A DNA stretch of 64,000 nucleotides from Neobacillus sp. YX16 (GCF_030123505.1 NZ_CP126115.1:1626001-1690000), one strand, 5' to 3'. Positions 8,976-17,018 are shown, counted from the stretch's first letter. Made by a program: numbers and translations. The notes: generated from the letters alone by a model not told the origin.

Positions 8976-9332
8976 ATGTTAGCAATGTTTTTTTGGGCAT
9001 TTGTGGTTGGGGGATTCATTTGTGTGATCGGACAGCTTCTATTTGACGTTGCTAAGCTTACACCTGGCCATACACTAAGCTTGCTTGTAGTGGCAGGTGC
9101 CATATTAGATGGATTCGGGCTGTATGAACCACTAGTGGATTTTGCCGGTGCAGGTGCAACTATCCCTATCACAAGCTTTGGTAATTCCTTAGTCCATGGT
9201 GCCTTACAGGACGCAGAAGTTCATGGACTGATTGGAGTTTTAACTGGCATGTTTCAGGTTACCAGTTCTGGTATCTCAGCGGCAATTATTTTTGGATTTA
9301 TTGGGGCCTTAATCTTTAAACCAAAGGGTTAA
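8976..9332 (+). CDS. spoVAE: Stage V sporulation protein AEb
   Basis: A small membrane subunit of the SpoVA dipicolinate channel (118 residues, about four hydrophobic segments). It shares with SpoVAC the conserved block [27 protein letters not shown]. It starts 6 bases after spoVAD behind GAAGGT. The reduced operon (AC-AD-AEb, without AA, AB, AEa or AF) is a form found in several Bacillus species that carry more than one spoVA locus, so another operon may exist elsewhere in the genome. Confidence 0.93.
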   Translation: MLAMFFWAFVVGGFICVIGQLLFDVAKLTPGHTLSLLVVAGAILDGFGLYEPLVDFAGAGATIPITSFGNSLVHGALQDAEVHGLIGVLTGMFQVTSSGISAAIIFGFIGALIFKPKG

Positions 9333-9371
9333 AAAAATTTCAGAGGTTGTCAGTATCGTGTCGCCTAGTAC

Positions 9372-9397
9372 ACTTTGAAGCTGTTTCTCATATGTTA
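9372..9397 (+). promoter_or_regulatory. Candidate sigma-K promoter of yjcZ
   Basis: CATATGTTA at 9389-9397 fits the sigma-K -10 consensus CATA-N3-TA, with AC at 9372-9373 and a 15-base spacer fitting the short -35 element. It lies 33 bases upstream of the YjcZ-type gene, which is a late mother-cell gene in B. subtilis. Confidence 0.55.
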
Positions 9398-9429
9398 TTA
9401 ATGAGACTTACAAAGTGAGGTGACACTTT

Positions 9430-9555
9430 ATGTTTGGTGGATATGGTGGATATGGCGGCTGTGGCTACGGCGGTGGATATGGCGGCGGTTCAACTTTTGT
9501 TTTAATCGTCGTATTATTCATTCTTTTAATCATCGTGGGCGCAAGCTTCTTTTAA
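9430..9555 (+). CDS. yjcZ: YjcZ-family small sporulation protein
   Basis: A 41-residue protein with a Gly/Tyr-rich N-terminal half ([20 protein letters not shown]) and a single C-terminal hydrophobic helix ([15 protein letters not shown]) ending ASFF, which is the exact layout of the YjcZ family of spore-associated peptides. It has a GAGGTG ribosome site and a sigma-K-like promoter upstream. A longer frame starting at 9420 is out of frame with this gene and is only its shadow. Function is unknown; the family is often present in several copies. Confidence 0.9.
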   Translation: MFGGYGGYGGCGYGGGYGGGSTFVLIVVLFILLIIVGASFF

Positions 9556-9602
9556 TCAATGTCGGTGCAAGCTTTTATTATAAAACTGCAAAGCTTGCGG
9601 CG

Positions 9603-9641
9603 AAAGAAAGGTTGGCCATATCAGTGGCCAGCCTTTTCTTT
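9603..9641 (+). terminator. Terminator of yjcZ
   Basis: Long stem (AAAGAAAGGTTGGCC, loop ATATCAGT, GGCCAGCCTTTTCTTT) with a T-rich 3' arm. Confidence 0.85.
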
Positions 9642-9644
9642 TGG

Positions 9645-9768
9645 TGTCTAGCTCCAGCGCCTAGGGGCTCGGGGTCATAAGCCAATCCGTCAAGAAGGTT
9701 AAAGAACAACCTTCTAGCCAGCTCGTCTTATGCCTGTCCCCCCTGGACAAGGCGCTTCCGCTTTTCTT
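9645..9768 (+). repeat. Dispersed intergenic repeat, family A, copy 1
   Basis: Begins TGTCTAGCTCCAGCGCC and ends GACAAGGCGCTTCCGCTTTT, with an internal hairpin (GAAGGTT / AACCTTC). The reverse complement of both ends recurs at 62311-62432. It carries no gene. The ends can pair (GGCGCT near both ends), giving an imperfect palindrome. Confidence 0.8.
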
Positions 9769-9840
9769 AGTCATTCTTTTCACGTTTTAAACCTTCCTTC
9801 ATACAATAAGAGTAGCCTATGAAGGAGCGTGATTTTTACC

Positions 9841-10095
9841 ATGGATAATGGTTTCTTTAAAAATGTTGAAAAGAAAACAGGCGTTAATATGAAAGATATT
9901 CTTGAATTAGCGAATTCCTTACAAAATGCGAATTTTAAAGATGAAAAAACCGTTCGCAATGTTATCCGCCGCGTTTCGCAAATTGCAAACAAGCCAGTAA
10001 ATAAAGAAACGGAAGATAAAATTGTGCAATCTATCGTAAACGATGGAAAACAACTCGATTTCAATACAATTTCAAAGATGATTAATAAAAAATAA
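9841..10095 (+). CDS. spoVIF: Stage VI sporulation protein F (SpoVIF/YjcC-like)
   Basis: A small (84-residue) soluble protein of the SpoVIF family, needed in B. subtilis for spore coat assembly through control of GerE-dependent genes. It reads MDNGFFKNVEKKTGVNMKDI with a helical remainder ending KMINKK. The ATG at 9841 is used; AAGGAG lies 13 bases upstream, a somewhat long spacing, and a GTG at 9829 is too close to that site. The spoVIF-yjcD convergent order matches B. subtilis. Confidence 0.88.
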   Translation: MDNGFFKNVEKKTGVNMKDILELANSLQNANFKDEKTVRNVIRRVSQIANKPVNKETEDKIVQSIVNDGKQLDFNTISKMINKK

Positions 10096-10097
10096 GT

Positions 10098-10135
10098 AAA
10101 AGAGACCTCTTTCCTTGATGGAAAAAGGTCTTCTT
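10098..10135. terminator. Bidirectional terminator between spoVIF and yjcD
   Basis: Stem AAAGA-GACCTCTTTCC / GGAAAAAGGTC-TTCTTT between convergent genes, T-rich on both strands at the appropriate ends. Confidence 0.75.
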
Positions 10136-10137
10136 TG

Positions 10138-12423
10138 TTATTTTTTATTTTTTTTTGTTAAAGGTGTTAAAAAACGGGAAGGATTAGCCTTTTTACCTCT
10201 TCGATTCTGGGGAACAGAGAGAAGTAGCTCAAACTTTGCTCGTGTCATCGCTACATAAAAAAGTCTTCTTTCTTCCTCTAGTGCTGCAAAGTCGCCATTT
10301 CTTGAGCCTTCTAAAGCGTAATCATGCGGCAGGCTGCCATCGACCGCTCCAATGATATATACGTTTTTGTATTCTAATCCCTTTGCCCGATGGATGGTAC
10401 TTAGACTAATGGCGTCAGGAAAATGCTTACTTAAATTTTTAATTTCTTTGTTCATCGCGGACATATGCTCCGCATGTGATAGGAAGGCTTGAATACTCGT
10501 AAAGCTTTTTGCTGCAACCTTTAAATCCTTTAAATCATCGGAGCCTTTATCTTGCTGACTCGATTCATTTCCTCGTTTTTTCAAAAAGTCAAGAAAACCT
10601 AATTCCTTTTCAATGATTTCGATTGATTTAAGCGGGGAGGCAAATTTCAACGAGCGAATGTGCTGCACGGCCTTTTTTAATTTTTTTTCTTGAAAAGCAT
10701 GTTTTGTTTTTAAATGGGAAAGCGCCTCCAGATAGGTACAATCTTTTAGTATGCTTTCAGCCTTAATATCCTTTAGTGCATGCTGACTCAGATATAGAGC
10801 AGGAAAAATATTAGCTAATGCCTGATTGTCATCTTCATCTAAGCTTATTTTTATAAATGAAAGAACGCTTTTTACAATGTGTCGTTCATAAAAAGCCTCT
10901 GAATCTAAATCAATTTTAAAAGGCAGGTTTGAACTTGCTAAACGTTCAAATACCGCTCGTGACCCTGCATTGGTCCGATACAAAATCGCAAAATCAGTTG
11001 GTTTTGCTCCATGCACAATTTTCTCTTGGATGTCGGTTACAATCATCGTTGCTTCTTCCTCTTCATCAAAAGGAAAGAAGAGGATAGGGGAGGTACCAGA
11101 TTCAAATTGTGCTTTCATTTTCTTAAATCTTCTAACCTTGTTCTTCATGATCATCTCATTGGCAGCAGAGACAATTTCATGGGATGAACGGTAGTTTTGC
11201 TCCAGTGAAACTAATTTTGCATATGGAAAGTCCTTTTCAAACTCTAACAGATAACTAGGGTCGCTGCCTCGGAAGGAATAGATGGCCTGATCGTCGTCCC
11301 CTACGGCACAAACATTTTTATTCTTGTCTGAGAGCAGCTTTATCAGTTCATATTGGACCTTATTAATATCTTGAAATTCATCAATAAGAAAATAATGAAA
11401 GCGATTCTGGTAAAGTTCAAGCAGCGATGGTCTGGTGCTCAGCAGCTGATAGCAGCCAATCAGCATATCGTCAAAATCAAATAAGCCTTTTTGTGCTTTA
11501 TATTCCTCATATTTCTTATAAAGAAAGGCAGCTTTTTCTTCCCAATCTGTCAGCGGCTTCACTTCATGAGGAAATAGAAGTGAATTCTTCCAAAAGCCAA
11601 TTTGCTGTAGGGCTAAATCATAGGCGAATTCCTTCTCAGATAAATCGATTTCCTTCCCAGCCTCTTTCAAAATCTTATCGCGCTGCCACTCCTTCTTCAA
11701 CAGACGTTCTCCGGACCAATTACTCCCCTCATGAAACATAAGAATACGATAAAAAATACTATGGAAGGTGCCGGTCACCAGGTTATTTATTTGTCCCTTA
11801 TTAATCTGCGGATAAGTAATCAAACGATTTTTCATTTCACCAGCAGCTTTTGAGGTAAATGTGACGAGCATGATGGTGCGCGGGTCAATTTTTTTTACAT
11901 TTAACATATAAGCGGTACGCGCTGTGAGTACTCGTGTTTTCCCGCTGCCTGCACCAGCAAGGACTAATAATGAGCCTTCAGTTTCCACAACAGCTGCTGC
12001 TTGACTTTTATCGAGTATAACTCCATTTGTGGCCAGTTCTCTTAGATAGGAGTCATGATCAAGGTGGTTTGCACCTTCGGTTTTTATAAAGGGCAGGGAG
12101 CATTTGATAGTTTTTGATGGACGGAATAAGCTGGTACTTTTAGATGTTTCAATAATGGTTCTTCCTTGGGGGATACGAAATCCATTTCGCTCCACCATAA
12201 TCGGTTCCATTTCTTCAATTACTGGTTCTGGACATGAAGTTTCAGGAGATTTAATATGATAAAAATAAGGTTGTTCCAGTATACCAAGAAATAACCGTAC
12301 CTTTTCCTGACAGACAGGGCAGGATAACTCACCGTTTTTTCCCTGCAAATATATTAATTGATATTGTTCTCGGGCTACTTGGTCAAGAACAATCCTTTGA
12401 TTTTGATGCATAGCAGTTTTCAT
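10138..12423 (-). CDS. UvrD/Rep-family DNA helicase (YjcD-like)
   Basis: An ATP-dependent superfamily 1A DNA helicase of 761 residues. An N-terminal zinc-ribbon/CoiA-like segment (Cys-x2-Cys at residues about 35-38 and aromatic PYFYH) precedes the motor. The helicase motifs are visible: Walker A GAGSGKT (157-163), motif II DEFQD, motif III GDDDQAIYSFRGS, motif IV QNYRSS, and motifs V-VI ISTIHRAKGLE and VAMTRAK. The distinct N-terminal extension separates it from PcrA. It is the first of four minus-strand genes in the same order as yjcD-F-G-H of B. subtilis. Its biological role is not established. Confidence 0.9.
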   Translation of the reverse strand: MKTAMHQNQRIVLDQVAREQYQLIYLQGKNGELSCPVCQEKVRLFLGILEQPYFYHIKSPETSCPEPVIEEMEPIMVERNGFRIPQGRTIIETSKSTSLFRPSKTIKCSLPFIKTEGANHLDHDSYLRELATNGVILDKSQAAAVVETEGSLLVLAGAGSGKTRVLTARTAYMLNVKKIDPRTIMLVTFTSKAAGEMKNRLITYPQINKGQINNLVTGTFHSIFYRILMFHEGSNWSGERLLKKEWQRDKILKEAGKEIDLSEKEFAYDLALQQIGFWKNSLLFPHEVKPLTDWEEKAAFLYKKYEEYKAQKGLFDFDDMLIGCYQLLSTRPSLLELYQNRFHYFLIDEFQDINKVQYELIKLLSDKNKNVCAVGDDDQAIYSFRGSDPSYLLEFEKDFPYAKLVSLEQNYRSSHEIVSAANEMIMKNKVRRFKKMKAQFESGTSPILFFPFDEEEEATMIVTDIQEKIVHGAKPTDFAILYRTNAGSRAVFERLASSNLPFKIDLDSEAFYERHIVKSVLSFIKISLDEDDNQALANIFPALYLSQHALKDIKAESILKDCTYLEALSHLKTKHAFQEKKLKKAVQHIRSLKFASPLKSIEIIEKELGFLDFLKKRGNESSQQDKGSDDLKDLKVAAKSFTSIQAFLSHAEHMSAMNKEIKNLSKHFPDAISLSTIHRAKGLEYKNVYIIGAVDGSLPHDYALEGSRNGDFAALEEERRLFYVAMTRAKFELLLSVPQNRRGKKANPSRFLTPLTKKNKK

Positions 12424-12510
12424 TATTCAGCCTCTTTTTTCAAAAATACGACAAACTCTATCATAGCAAAACTAGTTACTATCGAAAAGTGCCCATCTAT
12501 TCAAGAAATG

Positions 12511-12542
12511 AAAAAAGCACTTGCCACTTAAGGGCAAGCGCT
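12511..12542 (-). terminator. Terminator downstream of the GNAT gene (minus strand)
   Basis: AGCACTTGCC / GGCAAGCGCT stem at 12516-12542, with an A-run on the plus strand that is the T-run of the minus-strand transcript. It closes the unit ending with the yjcF-like gene. Confidence 0.8.
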
Positions 12543-12547
12543 TGAAA

Positions 12548-12970
12548 TTAAATTTTTTTTATCATGGTTTTATGAGGAATCCCAGCGTCTAGAAATTCTT
12601 CGGAAACAACCTCATAACCGAGACCAGCGTAAAATGGGATAGCGTGTGTTTGAGCATTTAACTTTAATTTATGTAGTTCATTTTCGAGAGCATAAGCTTC
12701 AATTTCACTCATAATGGCTTTTCCAGCGCCAGTTTTTCTAGCTTCCTTTAATACACAAATTCGTTCTACCTTCCCAAAACCATCTATAACACGAAAGCGG
12801 CCAGCTGCAATCGGTGAGCCTTCCAGGTAGGAAACGAAATGTACAGCGTCTTCCTCATATTGATCAATTTCTTCTTCGGCAGGGACATTTTGCTCGTCAA
12901 TAAAGACAGTTCTTCTGACACAAAAAGCATCTTCAAGTTCTTTTTCATTTTCTACAACTTTTACATTCAC
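12548..12970 (-). CDS. GNAT-family N-acetyltransferase (YjcF-like)
   Basis: A GCN5-related acetyltransferase of 140 residues. It starts MNVKVVENEKELEDAFCVRRTVFIDEQNVPAEEEID, a block typical of the YjcF/ElaA-like subgroup, and contains the acetyl-CoA-binding segment RICVLKEARKTGAGKAIMSEIE. Substrate is unknown. It begins 6 bases after the 2H-phosphoesterase gene stop on the minus strand, so the two are co-transcribed. A terminator follows immediately. Confidence 0.85.
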   Translation of the reverse strand: MNVKVVENEKELEDAFCVRRTVFIDEQNVPAEEEIDQYEEDAVHFVSYLEGSPIAAGRFRVIDGFGKVERICVLKEARKTGAGKAIMSEIEAYALENELHKLKLNAQTHAIPFYAGLGYEVVSEEFLDAGIPHKTMIKKI

Positions 12971-12976
12971 AGTTGA

Positions 12977-13489
12977 TTATTCCTTTCCTAGGCGAAATGT
13001 TTCGTAAACCGTCCAAGAACCATTTTCTAACTGATAGAGTAAATGGAAGCGGTCAACACTTTCTTCATGATCAAATCTTTTCATTCTTAATGAGCCATAA
13101 ACATCTGAATGCTCATCATTTGAAAGCTCTTGACCAATCGTAATATGTGGAACGAAAGCATATTCTAAATTTTGCTCACTAAATTCTTGATTGATTTCAT
13201 GATGTAATAAATTTAACTCTTCGGTTGGCTCTACTTTAAAGTAGATAACATTATTTACGGGCTGAAAAGAGCTGATTTTTGTTGTTTTTAATGTAAACGT
13301 ATTAGTATTGCTTGCTATTTGCCTTAATTTATCAGCAAAGTAAACAACATCCTCTTCCTTTGCTTCAAATGAATTTTTCAACGTTAGGTGTGGAGTGATG
13401 AGTGAATAATGCGGGTCATAACGCTTACGATAGGAATTAGCTAAATCTTGTAGTTTTTTTGATGGAAAAATAACAACTCCAAATTTCAT
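12977..13489 (-). CDS. 2H phosphoesterase superfamily protein (YjcG-like)
   Basis: A 170-residue protein of the 2H phosphoesterase/LigT-like superfamily. Two His-x-Thr/Ile-type motifs are visible (HLTL and HITI), which form the catalytic pair in this family. The start at 13489 ([12 protein letters not shown]) is chosen because GGAGGT lies 8-9 bases upstream; an in-frame extension to 13570 has no family features. Substrate is unknown, probably a cyclic phosphate or RNA end. It lies between the esterase and GNAT genes as in B. subtilis. Confidence 0.88.
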   Translation of the reverse strand: MKFGVVIFPSKKLQDLANSYRKRYDPHYSLITPHLTLKNSFEAKEEDVVYFADKLRQIASNTNTFTLKTTKISSFQPVNNVIYFKVEPTEELNLLHHEINQEFSEQNLEYAFVPHITIGQELSNDEHSDVYGSLRMKRFDHEESVDRFHLLYQLENGSWTVYETFRLGKE

Positions 13490-13586
13490 ATGTGTAACCT
13501 CCATATAAACAAGAATTTTTCTTAAATCGGTGCAGTCATGGACCTTCCTGCTATTATAGCAAATATTCAAAAAATATGAAATGACC

Positions 13587-14309
13587 TTAAAACATCATCT
13601 TTAAGGCTCTTTTTAAATCAGGCTGCCAAAATGTCCATGTATGGTCGCCGTCGAATTCATCATAAAAATATGTAAAGGCCTTGTTTGTTAAGATTTCTGA
13701 CAGCTTCCGGTTTGGATTTAGGAAGTCGCTTTTTTTGCCATTAGTGGTTTGGACTTCGGTTTCCTGATTTCCAACAATATGATATATCTCTAAAAGCTCA
13801 GCTTTGGTAAAGCTTTCGACCAATCCAAACACTTCATCTTCAACAAGCGGTGATTGTAGAAGCACTTTTCCAAAAGTATGAGGATATTGGAGAGCGGTCA
13901 TTAACGATACTGTAGCTCCAAGTGAATCACCGATTAGCGCCCTTGTTGAGCCCATCTGATAAGTTGGAAATTCTTTATCTAGGAATGGAACTAATTCATG
14001 TGCTAAAAAGCGAATGTAATGTTGATTTTGTTCTCCAGCAGGGTGGTATTTCCTGCGGCGATCCTCCACATTCTTATAGGGTATCCCAACGATGATTAAA
14101 TTTTCAATTTCTCGCTCAAAAAGATACTCATCTGCTAATCGTCCAATTCTGCCAAGTTGAAAATAATCTCTGCCATCCTGGGCGATTAACAGTGAGTATT
14201 TATATAATGGTGAGAAATTTGCTGGCAAATAGATGAGAAGCTGTATTTCTTCTCCAAGCTCATTACTTTTAATTGTATGTTCTTTTATCGTGCCTTTTGG
14301 TATCTCCAT
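13587..14309 (-). CDS. Alpha/beta hydrolase, esterase family (YjcH-like)
   Basis: A 240-residue esterase of the Fes/IroE/YjcH type with an alpha/beta-hydrolase fold. The nucleophile elbow GDSLGA carries the serine, and HTWTFW near the C-terminus supplies the histidine. In siderophore esterases related to this group, the substrate is a ferric trilactone, but no siderophore genes are nearby, so the substrate is open. It lies about 100 bases before the YjcG-like gene on the same strand and is likely the first gene of that run. Confidence 0.85.
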   Translation of the reverse strand: MEIPKGTIKEHTIKSNELGEEIQLLIYLPANFSPLYKYSLLIAQDGRDYFQLGRIGRLADEYLFEREIENLIIVGIPYKNVEDRRRKYHPAGEQNQHYIRFLAHELVPFLDKEFPTYQMGSTRALIGDSLGATVSLMTALQYPHTFGKVLLQSPLVEDEVFGLVESFTKAELLEIYHIVGNQETEVQTTNGKKSDFLNPNRKLSEILTNKAFTYFYDEFDGDHTWTFWQPDLKRALKMMF

Positions 14310-14404
14310 GCGACAATTCCCCCAATGTTCGATAGATACAACTGCATTTTATCATAACTATAGCGGAAATGCTCAAGGGGAAAAGAAGGTTATTAGGGGG
14401 AGTC

Positions 14405-14629
14405 TTAGTGTAGGAAAGAATCGTTTGCGCGAGTATTTGGCATTAAGGATAAAATATTTTCCCGGCGAAAGGTGCGAACCTGTTTACGGAGCAAACAATA
14501 CGCGCGGATGTACTCATCATTCACTTCTTTCACAAGTAATTTTCGTTGAGATATCTGCTGGTCGCAAGATAGGTAAATCATCTCTAACGGAATATTTTCC
14601 TCTATAGCACGTAACAAAAGCCCATCCAT
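14405..14629 (-). CDS. Small WYL-domain-like protein
   Basis: A 74-residue protein starting MDGLLLRAIEENIPLEMIYLSCDQQISQR and containing VNDEYIRAYCLLRKQVRTFRRENILSL, which resembles an isolated WYL-type beta-barrel as found in small Bacillus proteins; WYL domains usually bind nucleic acid or nucleotides. The ATG at 14629 sits behind AAAGGCGGG, so it is preferred to an in-frame start at 14677. It lies alone between yjcH and the tRNA. Assignment is by pattern only. Confidence 0.65.
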   Translation of the reverse strand: MDGLLLRAIEENIPLEMIYLSCDQQISQRKLLVKEVNDEYIRAYCLLRKQVRTFRRENILSLMPNTRANDSFLH

Positions 14630-14777
14630 GTATATCCCGCCTTTCTGATATTGTATACTATTATTATATCCGAACATTCGTTCTTTATTCGAATATTTTT
14701 TGGTATGTATGTTCCTTTTTAAAAACTGTTGACTTTTTATGAGATTTTACTATAATTATATTTGTAGCTTAATAAGA

Positions 14778-14850
14778 GATCTGTTAGCTCAGCTGGGAGA
14801 GCGCAACCTTGACAGGGTTGAGGTCGGGGGTTCGAACCCCTCACAGGTCA
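14778..14850 (+). tRNA. tRNA-Val (anticodon GAC)
   Basis: A complete 73-base cloverleaf: acceptor GATCTGT / ACAGGTC with discriminator A, D-arm GCTC / GAGC, anticodon stem CAACC / GGTTG with loop TTGACAG (anticodon GAC), T-stem GGGGG / CCCTC with loop TTCGAAC. The 3' CCA is not encoded. The 3' half is repeated at 32864-32906. Confidence 0.95.
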
Positions 14851-14851
14851 T
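14809..14851 (+). repeat. Left direct repeat (attL-like) in the tRNA-Val 3' half
   Basis: Bases from the anticodon loop through one base past the tRNA end match 32864-32906 at 41 of 43 positions in the same orientation. The intact tRNA at the left end and a partial 3' copy at the right end are the expected geometry for integration at a tRNA 3' end. Confidence 0.7.
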
Positions 14852-14861
14852 TCATACAGAG

Positions 14862-14892
14862 CCTTGGTAACCATTGTGTTATCAAGGTTTTT
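14862..14892 (+). terminator. Terminator of the tRNA-Val
   Basis: CCTTGGTAAC / GTTATCAAGG hairpin (one G-T pair), loop of six, then TTTTT. It differs from the hairpin that follows the tRNA fragment at 32908. Confidence 0.8.
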
Positions 14893-15224
14893 CCTATATA
14901 ACAGGAAATTTAGTTTAGTAATACAGATGATTTGATGGCAGAATCTATTACCTCTAAAATTCAACATAATCATAATTACCCCTTCTTCAACTCCCTCAAG
15001 GACTTCTTCATCTCAACTCTTTTTTCTAACCGAATTAGTATCTTTAAAAAAATTTCCTTTTAAGGGGCCAGTTGTAATAAAGGATCTTTCATAAAATCAA
15101 AAAGCCCTTTCTATTTTATTGGAAATATAATTTTTGCGGTTTAAGTGCAAAAAAAATAATGATAGTGCCAAGAAATTTTGCATATTGTTTTCACAAATAG
15201 TTCACAAATAGGTGTTTTTAATAT
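14893..15224. other. Non-coding stretch between the tRNA-Val and the sigma-54 promoter
   Basis: I see no gene on either strand. It holds AT-rich sequence and a short direct repeat (TTCACAAATAG twice, around 15190-15212) just upstream of the sigma-54 promoter. Such a repeat could belong to an activator site but proves nothing on its own. Confidence 0.4.
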
Positions 15225-15240
15225 TGGCACAGTAATTGCA
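15225..15240 (+). promoter_or_regulatory. Sigma-54 (SigL) promoter upstream of pdxS
   Basis: TGGCAC-AGTAA-TTGCA matches the sigma-54 consensus exactly, with GG (15226-15227) and GC (15238-15239) ten bases apart. It faces pdxS, whose ATG is about 160 bases downstream of the expected start of transcription. An enhancer-binding activator would be required; none is encoded in this window. Confidence 0.75.
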
Positions 15241-15410
15241 AGTTTATAAGTGAAAATTAAATTTGGATAAATATGTATTGTATCCATTTTTTGATGGGGG
15301 TGAAAGGGGAAAATTCTATACAAATATAAAAGAACATAACAAATGAACTAAATGAGATTTTCCTTTTAAAAGAAATTGATACGTTCATAATCATCAAAGG
15401 GGGATTACCA

Positions 15411-16292
15411 ATGAAAACAGGTACGGATCGTGTAAAAAGAGGCATGGCTGAAATGCAAAAGGGCGGCGTCATAATGGATGTTGTGAATGCTGAGCAAGCA
15501 AAAATAGCAGAGGAAGCAGGAGCGGTAGCTGTAATGGCCTTGGAGCGCGTTCCTTCTGATATCCGTGCAGCTGGCGGAGTAGCAAGAATGGCAGATCCAC
15601 GAATTACAGAAGAAGTTATGAAGGCAGTTTCCATTCCGGTTATGGCAAAAGCACGTATCGGACACATCGTTGAAGCCCGGGTTCTTGAAGCAATGGGTGT
15701 TGATTATATTGATGAGAGCGAAGTTTTAACACCGGCTGATGAAGAGTACCATCTAAATAAAAAAGTTTACACTGTTCCTTTTGTTTGTGGTTGCCGTGAT
15801 CTAGGAGAAGCAGCTCGCCGTATTGGTGAAGGTGCATCCATGCTTCGTACAAAAGGAGAGCCGGGAACTGGTAATATCGTAGAAGCTGTTCGTCATATCC
15901 GTAAGGTAAATGCACAAGTTCGTAAAGTCTCTACAATGAGTGAAGATGAATTGATGACAGAGGCTAAGCTACTTGGAGCTCCTTATGAACTTCTTCTAGA
16001 GATTAAGCGTATTGGACGCCTGCCTGTAGTAAACTTTGCAGCTGGTGGAGTAGCAACGCCTGCTGATGCTGCGCTTATGATGCAGTTAGGTGCTGATGGA
16101 GTATTTGTTGGTTCTGGAATCTTCAAATCTGATAACCCAGCAAAATTCGCTAGAGCTATTGTGGAAGCAACAACCCACTACCAGGATTATCAACTAATTG
16201 CAGAGATTTCAAAAAATCTTGGAATTGCAATGAAAGGTATTGAGATTTCAACTCTGTCTCCTGAAGCGCGTATGCAGGAACGTGGTTGGTAA
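15411..16292 (+). CDS. pdxS: Pyridoxal 5'-phosphate synthase lyase subunit PdxS (without PdxT)
   Basis: Makes PLP from ribose 5-phosphate, glyceraldehyde 3-phosphate and ammonia. The (beta/alpha)8 protein of 293 residues is full length; both catalytic lysines are present (Lys80 in VMAKARIGH, Lys148 in [10 protein letters not shown]). The start has AAAGGGGG seven bases upstream. Its usual glutaminase partner pdxT is absent from this window, so this copy either borrows PdxT from another locus or uses free ammonia. It stands behind a sigma-54 promoter and upstream of an operon with three PLP-dependent enzymes (two aminotransferases and KamA), which suggests a cofactor-supply role. Confidence 0.93.
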   Translation: MKTGTDRVKRGMAEMQKGGVIMDVVNAEQAKIAEEAGAVAVMALERVPSDIRAAGGVARMADPRITEEVMKAVSIPVMAKARIGHIVEARVLEAMGVDYIDESEVLTPADEEYHLNKKVYTVPFVCGCRDLGEAARRIGEGASMLRTKGEPGTGNIVEAVRHIRKVNAQVRKVSTMSEDELMTEAKLLGAPYELLLEIKRIGRLPVVNFAAGGVATPADAALMMQLGADGVFVGSGIFKSDNPAKFARAIVEATTHYQDYQLIAEISKNLGIAMKGIEISTLSPEARMQERGW

Positions 16293-16381
16293 AAATTTTA
16301 AAAGGATTTTAACATACAAGGGAGAATAAATTATTTATGTTGTAGAGGTCTAAAAAATAGTTGTAAGCTCTTTATTGGTAG

Positions 16382-16395
16382 TGAAAGCGCTTTAA
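16382..16395 (+). promoter_or_regulatory. Candidate CcpA cre site
   Basis: TGAAAGCGCTTTAA resembles the cre consensus (TGWAANCGNTNWCA), with one departure near the 3' end. It lies 27 bases upstream of the -35 box at 16423, so carbon catabolite control of the DUF3870 promoter is possible. Confidence 0.55.
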
Positions 16396-16422
16396 CTTTT
16401 TTAAAAATTTAAAATATTCACA

Positions 16423-16451
16423 TTGACATTGTTTATTCTAACCCGTATACT
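16423..16451 (+). promoter_or_regulatory. Strong sigma-A promoter of the DUF3870 gene
   Basis: TTGACA (16423-16428), 17-base spacer, TATACT (16446-16451). It points to the DUF3870 gene at 16498. Confidence 0.85.
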
Positions 16452-16461
16452 CGTGTTAGAA
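16436..16461. promoter_or_regulatory. Palindrome covering the -10 box (operator candidate)
   Basis: TTCTAAC (16436-16442) and GTTAGAA (16455-16461) are perfect inverted arms; the symmetry extends inward through CG / CG (one mismatch). The -10 box lies at the centre, so a bound dimeric repressor would block the promoter. Confidence 0.65.
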
Positions 16462-16497
16462 AGGTGTTCAGTGGGTTTTTGAAGGGTGGATTAGGGC

Positions 16498-16827
16498 ATG
16501 CAAACACTGGAAACGGTGATTGTTACAGGATATGCAAAAGCTCCACAGGGAACTTCCATGTATGAAATGTATAAGCATGCGGGAATTGTCCTCGAAGTGG
16601 ATCTGAAAGATCATAAGATTATCGGAGCTGAATTCACATTCGTAACTGAACTAACAAAAAATTATTTTCAAAAACTGCTGATAGGCTACTGTCTTCAAGA
16701 CGGTGTTGAGCAGCTGATTAAACGAATTCAAAGTTTTTATTTTGCTCCATCCCAGCAAGCGATCATTGTGGCTCTTCAAGCTGCAGTTCAACGTTACTGG
16801 GATAATGTGAAGCAAATGAATACATAA
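16498..16827 (+). CDS. DUF3870 domain protein
   Basis: A 109-residue soluble protein of the DUF3870 family (MQTLETVIVTGYAKAPQGTS..., with the conserved FVTELTKNYFQKLLIGYCL middle). Function is unknown. It has its own strong promoter with an embedded palindrome and a cre-like site, and its own long terminator, so it is a separate unit. The location between pdxS and the lysine catabolic operon suggests a link to that pathway, perhaps regulatory or as a small-molecule-binding protein; this is inference from position only. Confidence 0.75.
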   Translation: MQTLETVIVTGYAKAPQGTSMYEMYKHAGIVLEVDLKDHKIIGAEFTFVTELTKNYFQKLLIGYCLQDGVEQLIKRIQSFYFAPSQQAIIVALQAAVQRYWDNVKQMNT

Positions 16828-16876
16828 CGTTTGGTTATAATAAAGTGGGAAGATGACCTCTTCCCATGGTCTTATT

Positions 16877-16962
16877 AAAACCGGGCAAACATGAACTCTG
16901 TATAAGGAATGTTCGTTGAAACGACATTCTTTATAGAGATTTATGTTTTGCTCGGTTTTTTT
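16877..16962 (+). terminator. Long composite hairpin terminator
   Basis: Outer stem AAAACCGGGCAAACAT (16877-16892) with ATGTTTTGCTCGGTTTT (16943-16959), enclosing an inner long stem (CTCTGTATAAGGAATGT paired with ACATTCTTTATAGAG), followed by a T-run. It is unusually large (about 85 bases) for a simple terminator. Confidence 0.75.
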
Positions 16963-16965
16963 ATT

Positions 16966-16980
16966 TTACCGAACGGTTAA
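16966..16980. promoter_or_regulatory. Inverted repeat upstream of the catabolic operon
   Basis: TTACCGAACGGTTAA holds the arms ACCG / CGGT around two bases, about 40 bases upstream of the first CoA-transferase gene. The form resembles TetR-type operators found near acyl-CoA catabolic genes. No clear sigma-A promoter is seen beside it. Confidence 0.4.
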
Positions 16981-17018
16981 CACCCGCAAAAGTCGATGGA
17001 AAGGCAGGGATAAAAAAC

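Noticed and set aside
9420..9680. 86-codon frame [10 protein letters not shown]... overlapping yjcZ
   Set aside because: It is an out-of-frame shadow of the Gly/Tyr repeats of yjcZ; the yjcZ frame has the better ribosome site and family match.
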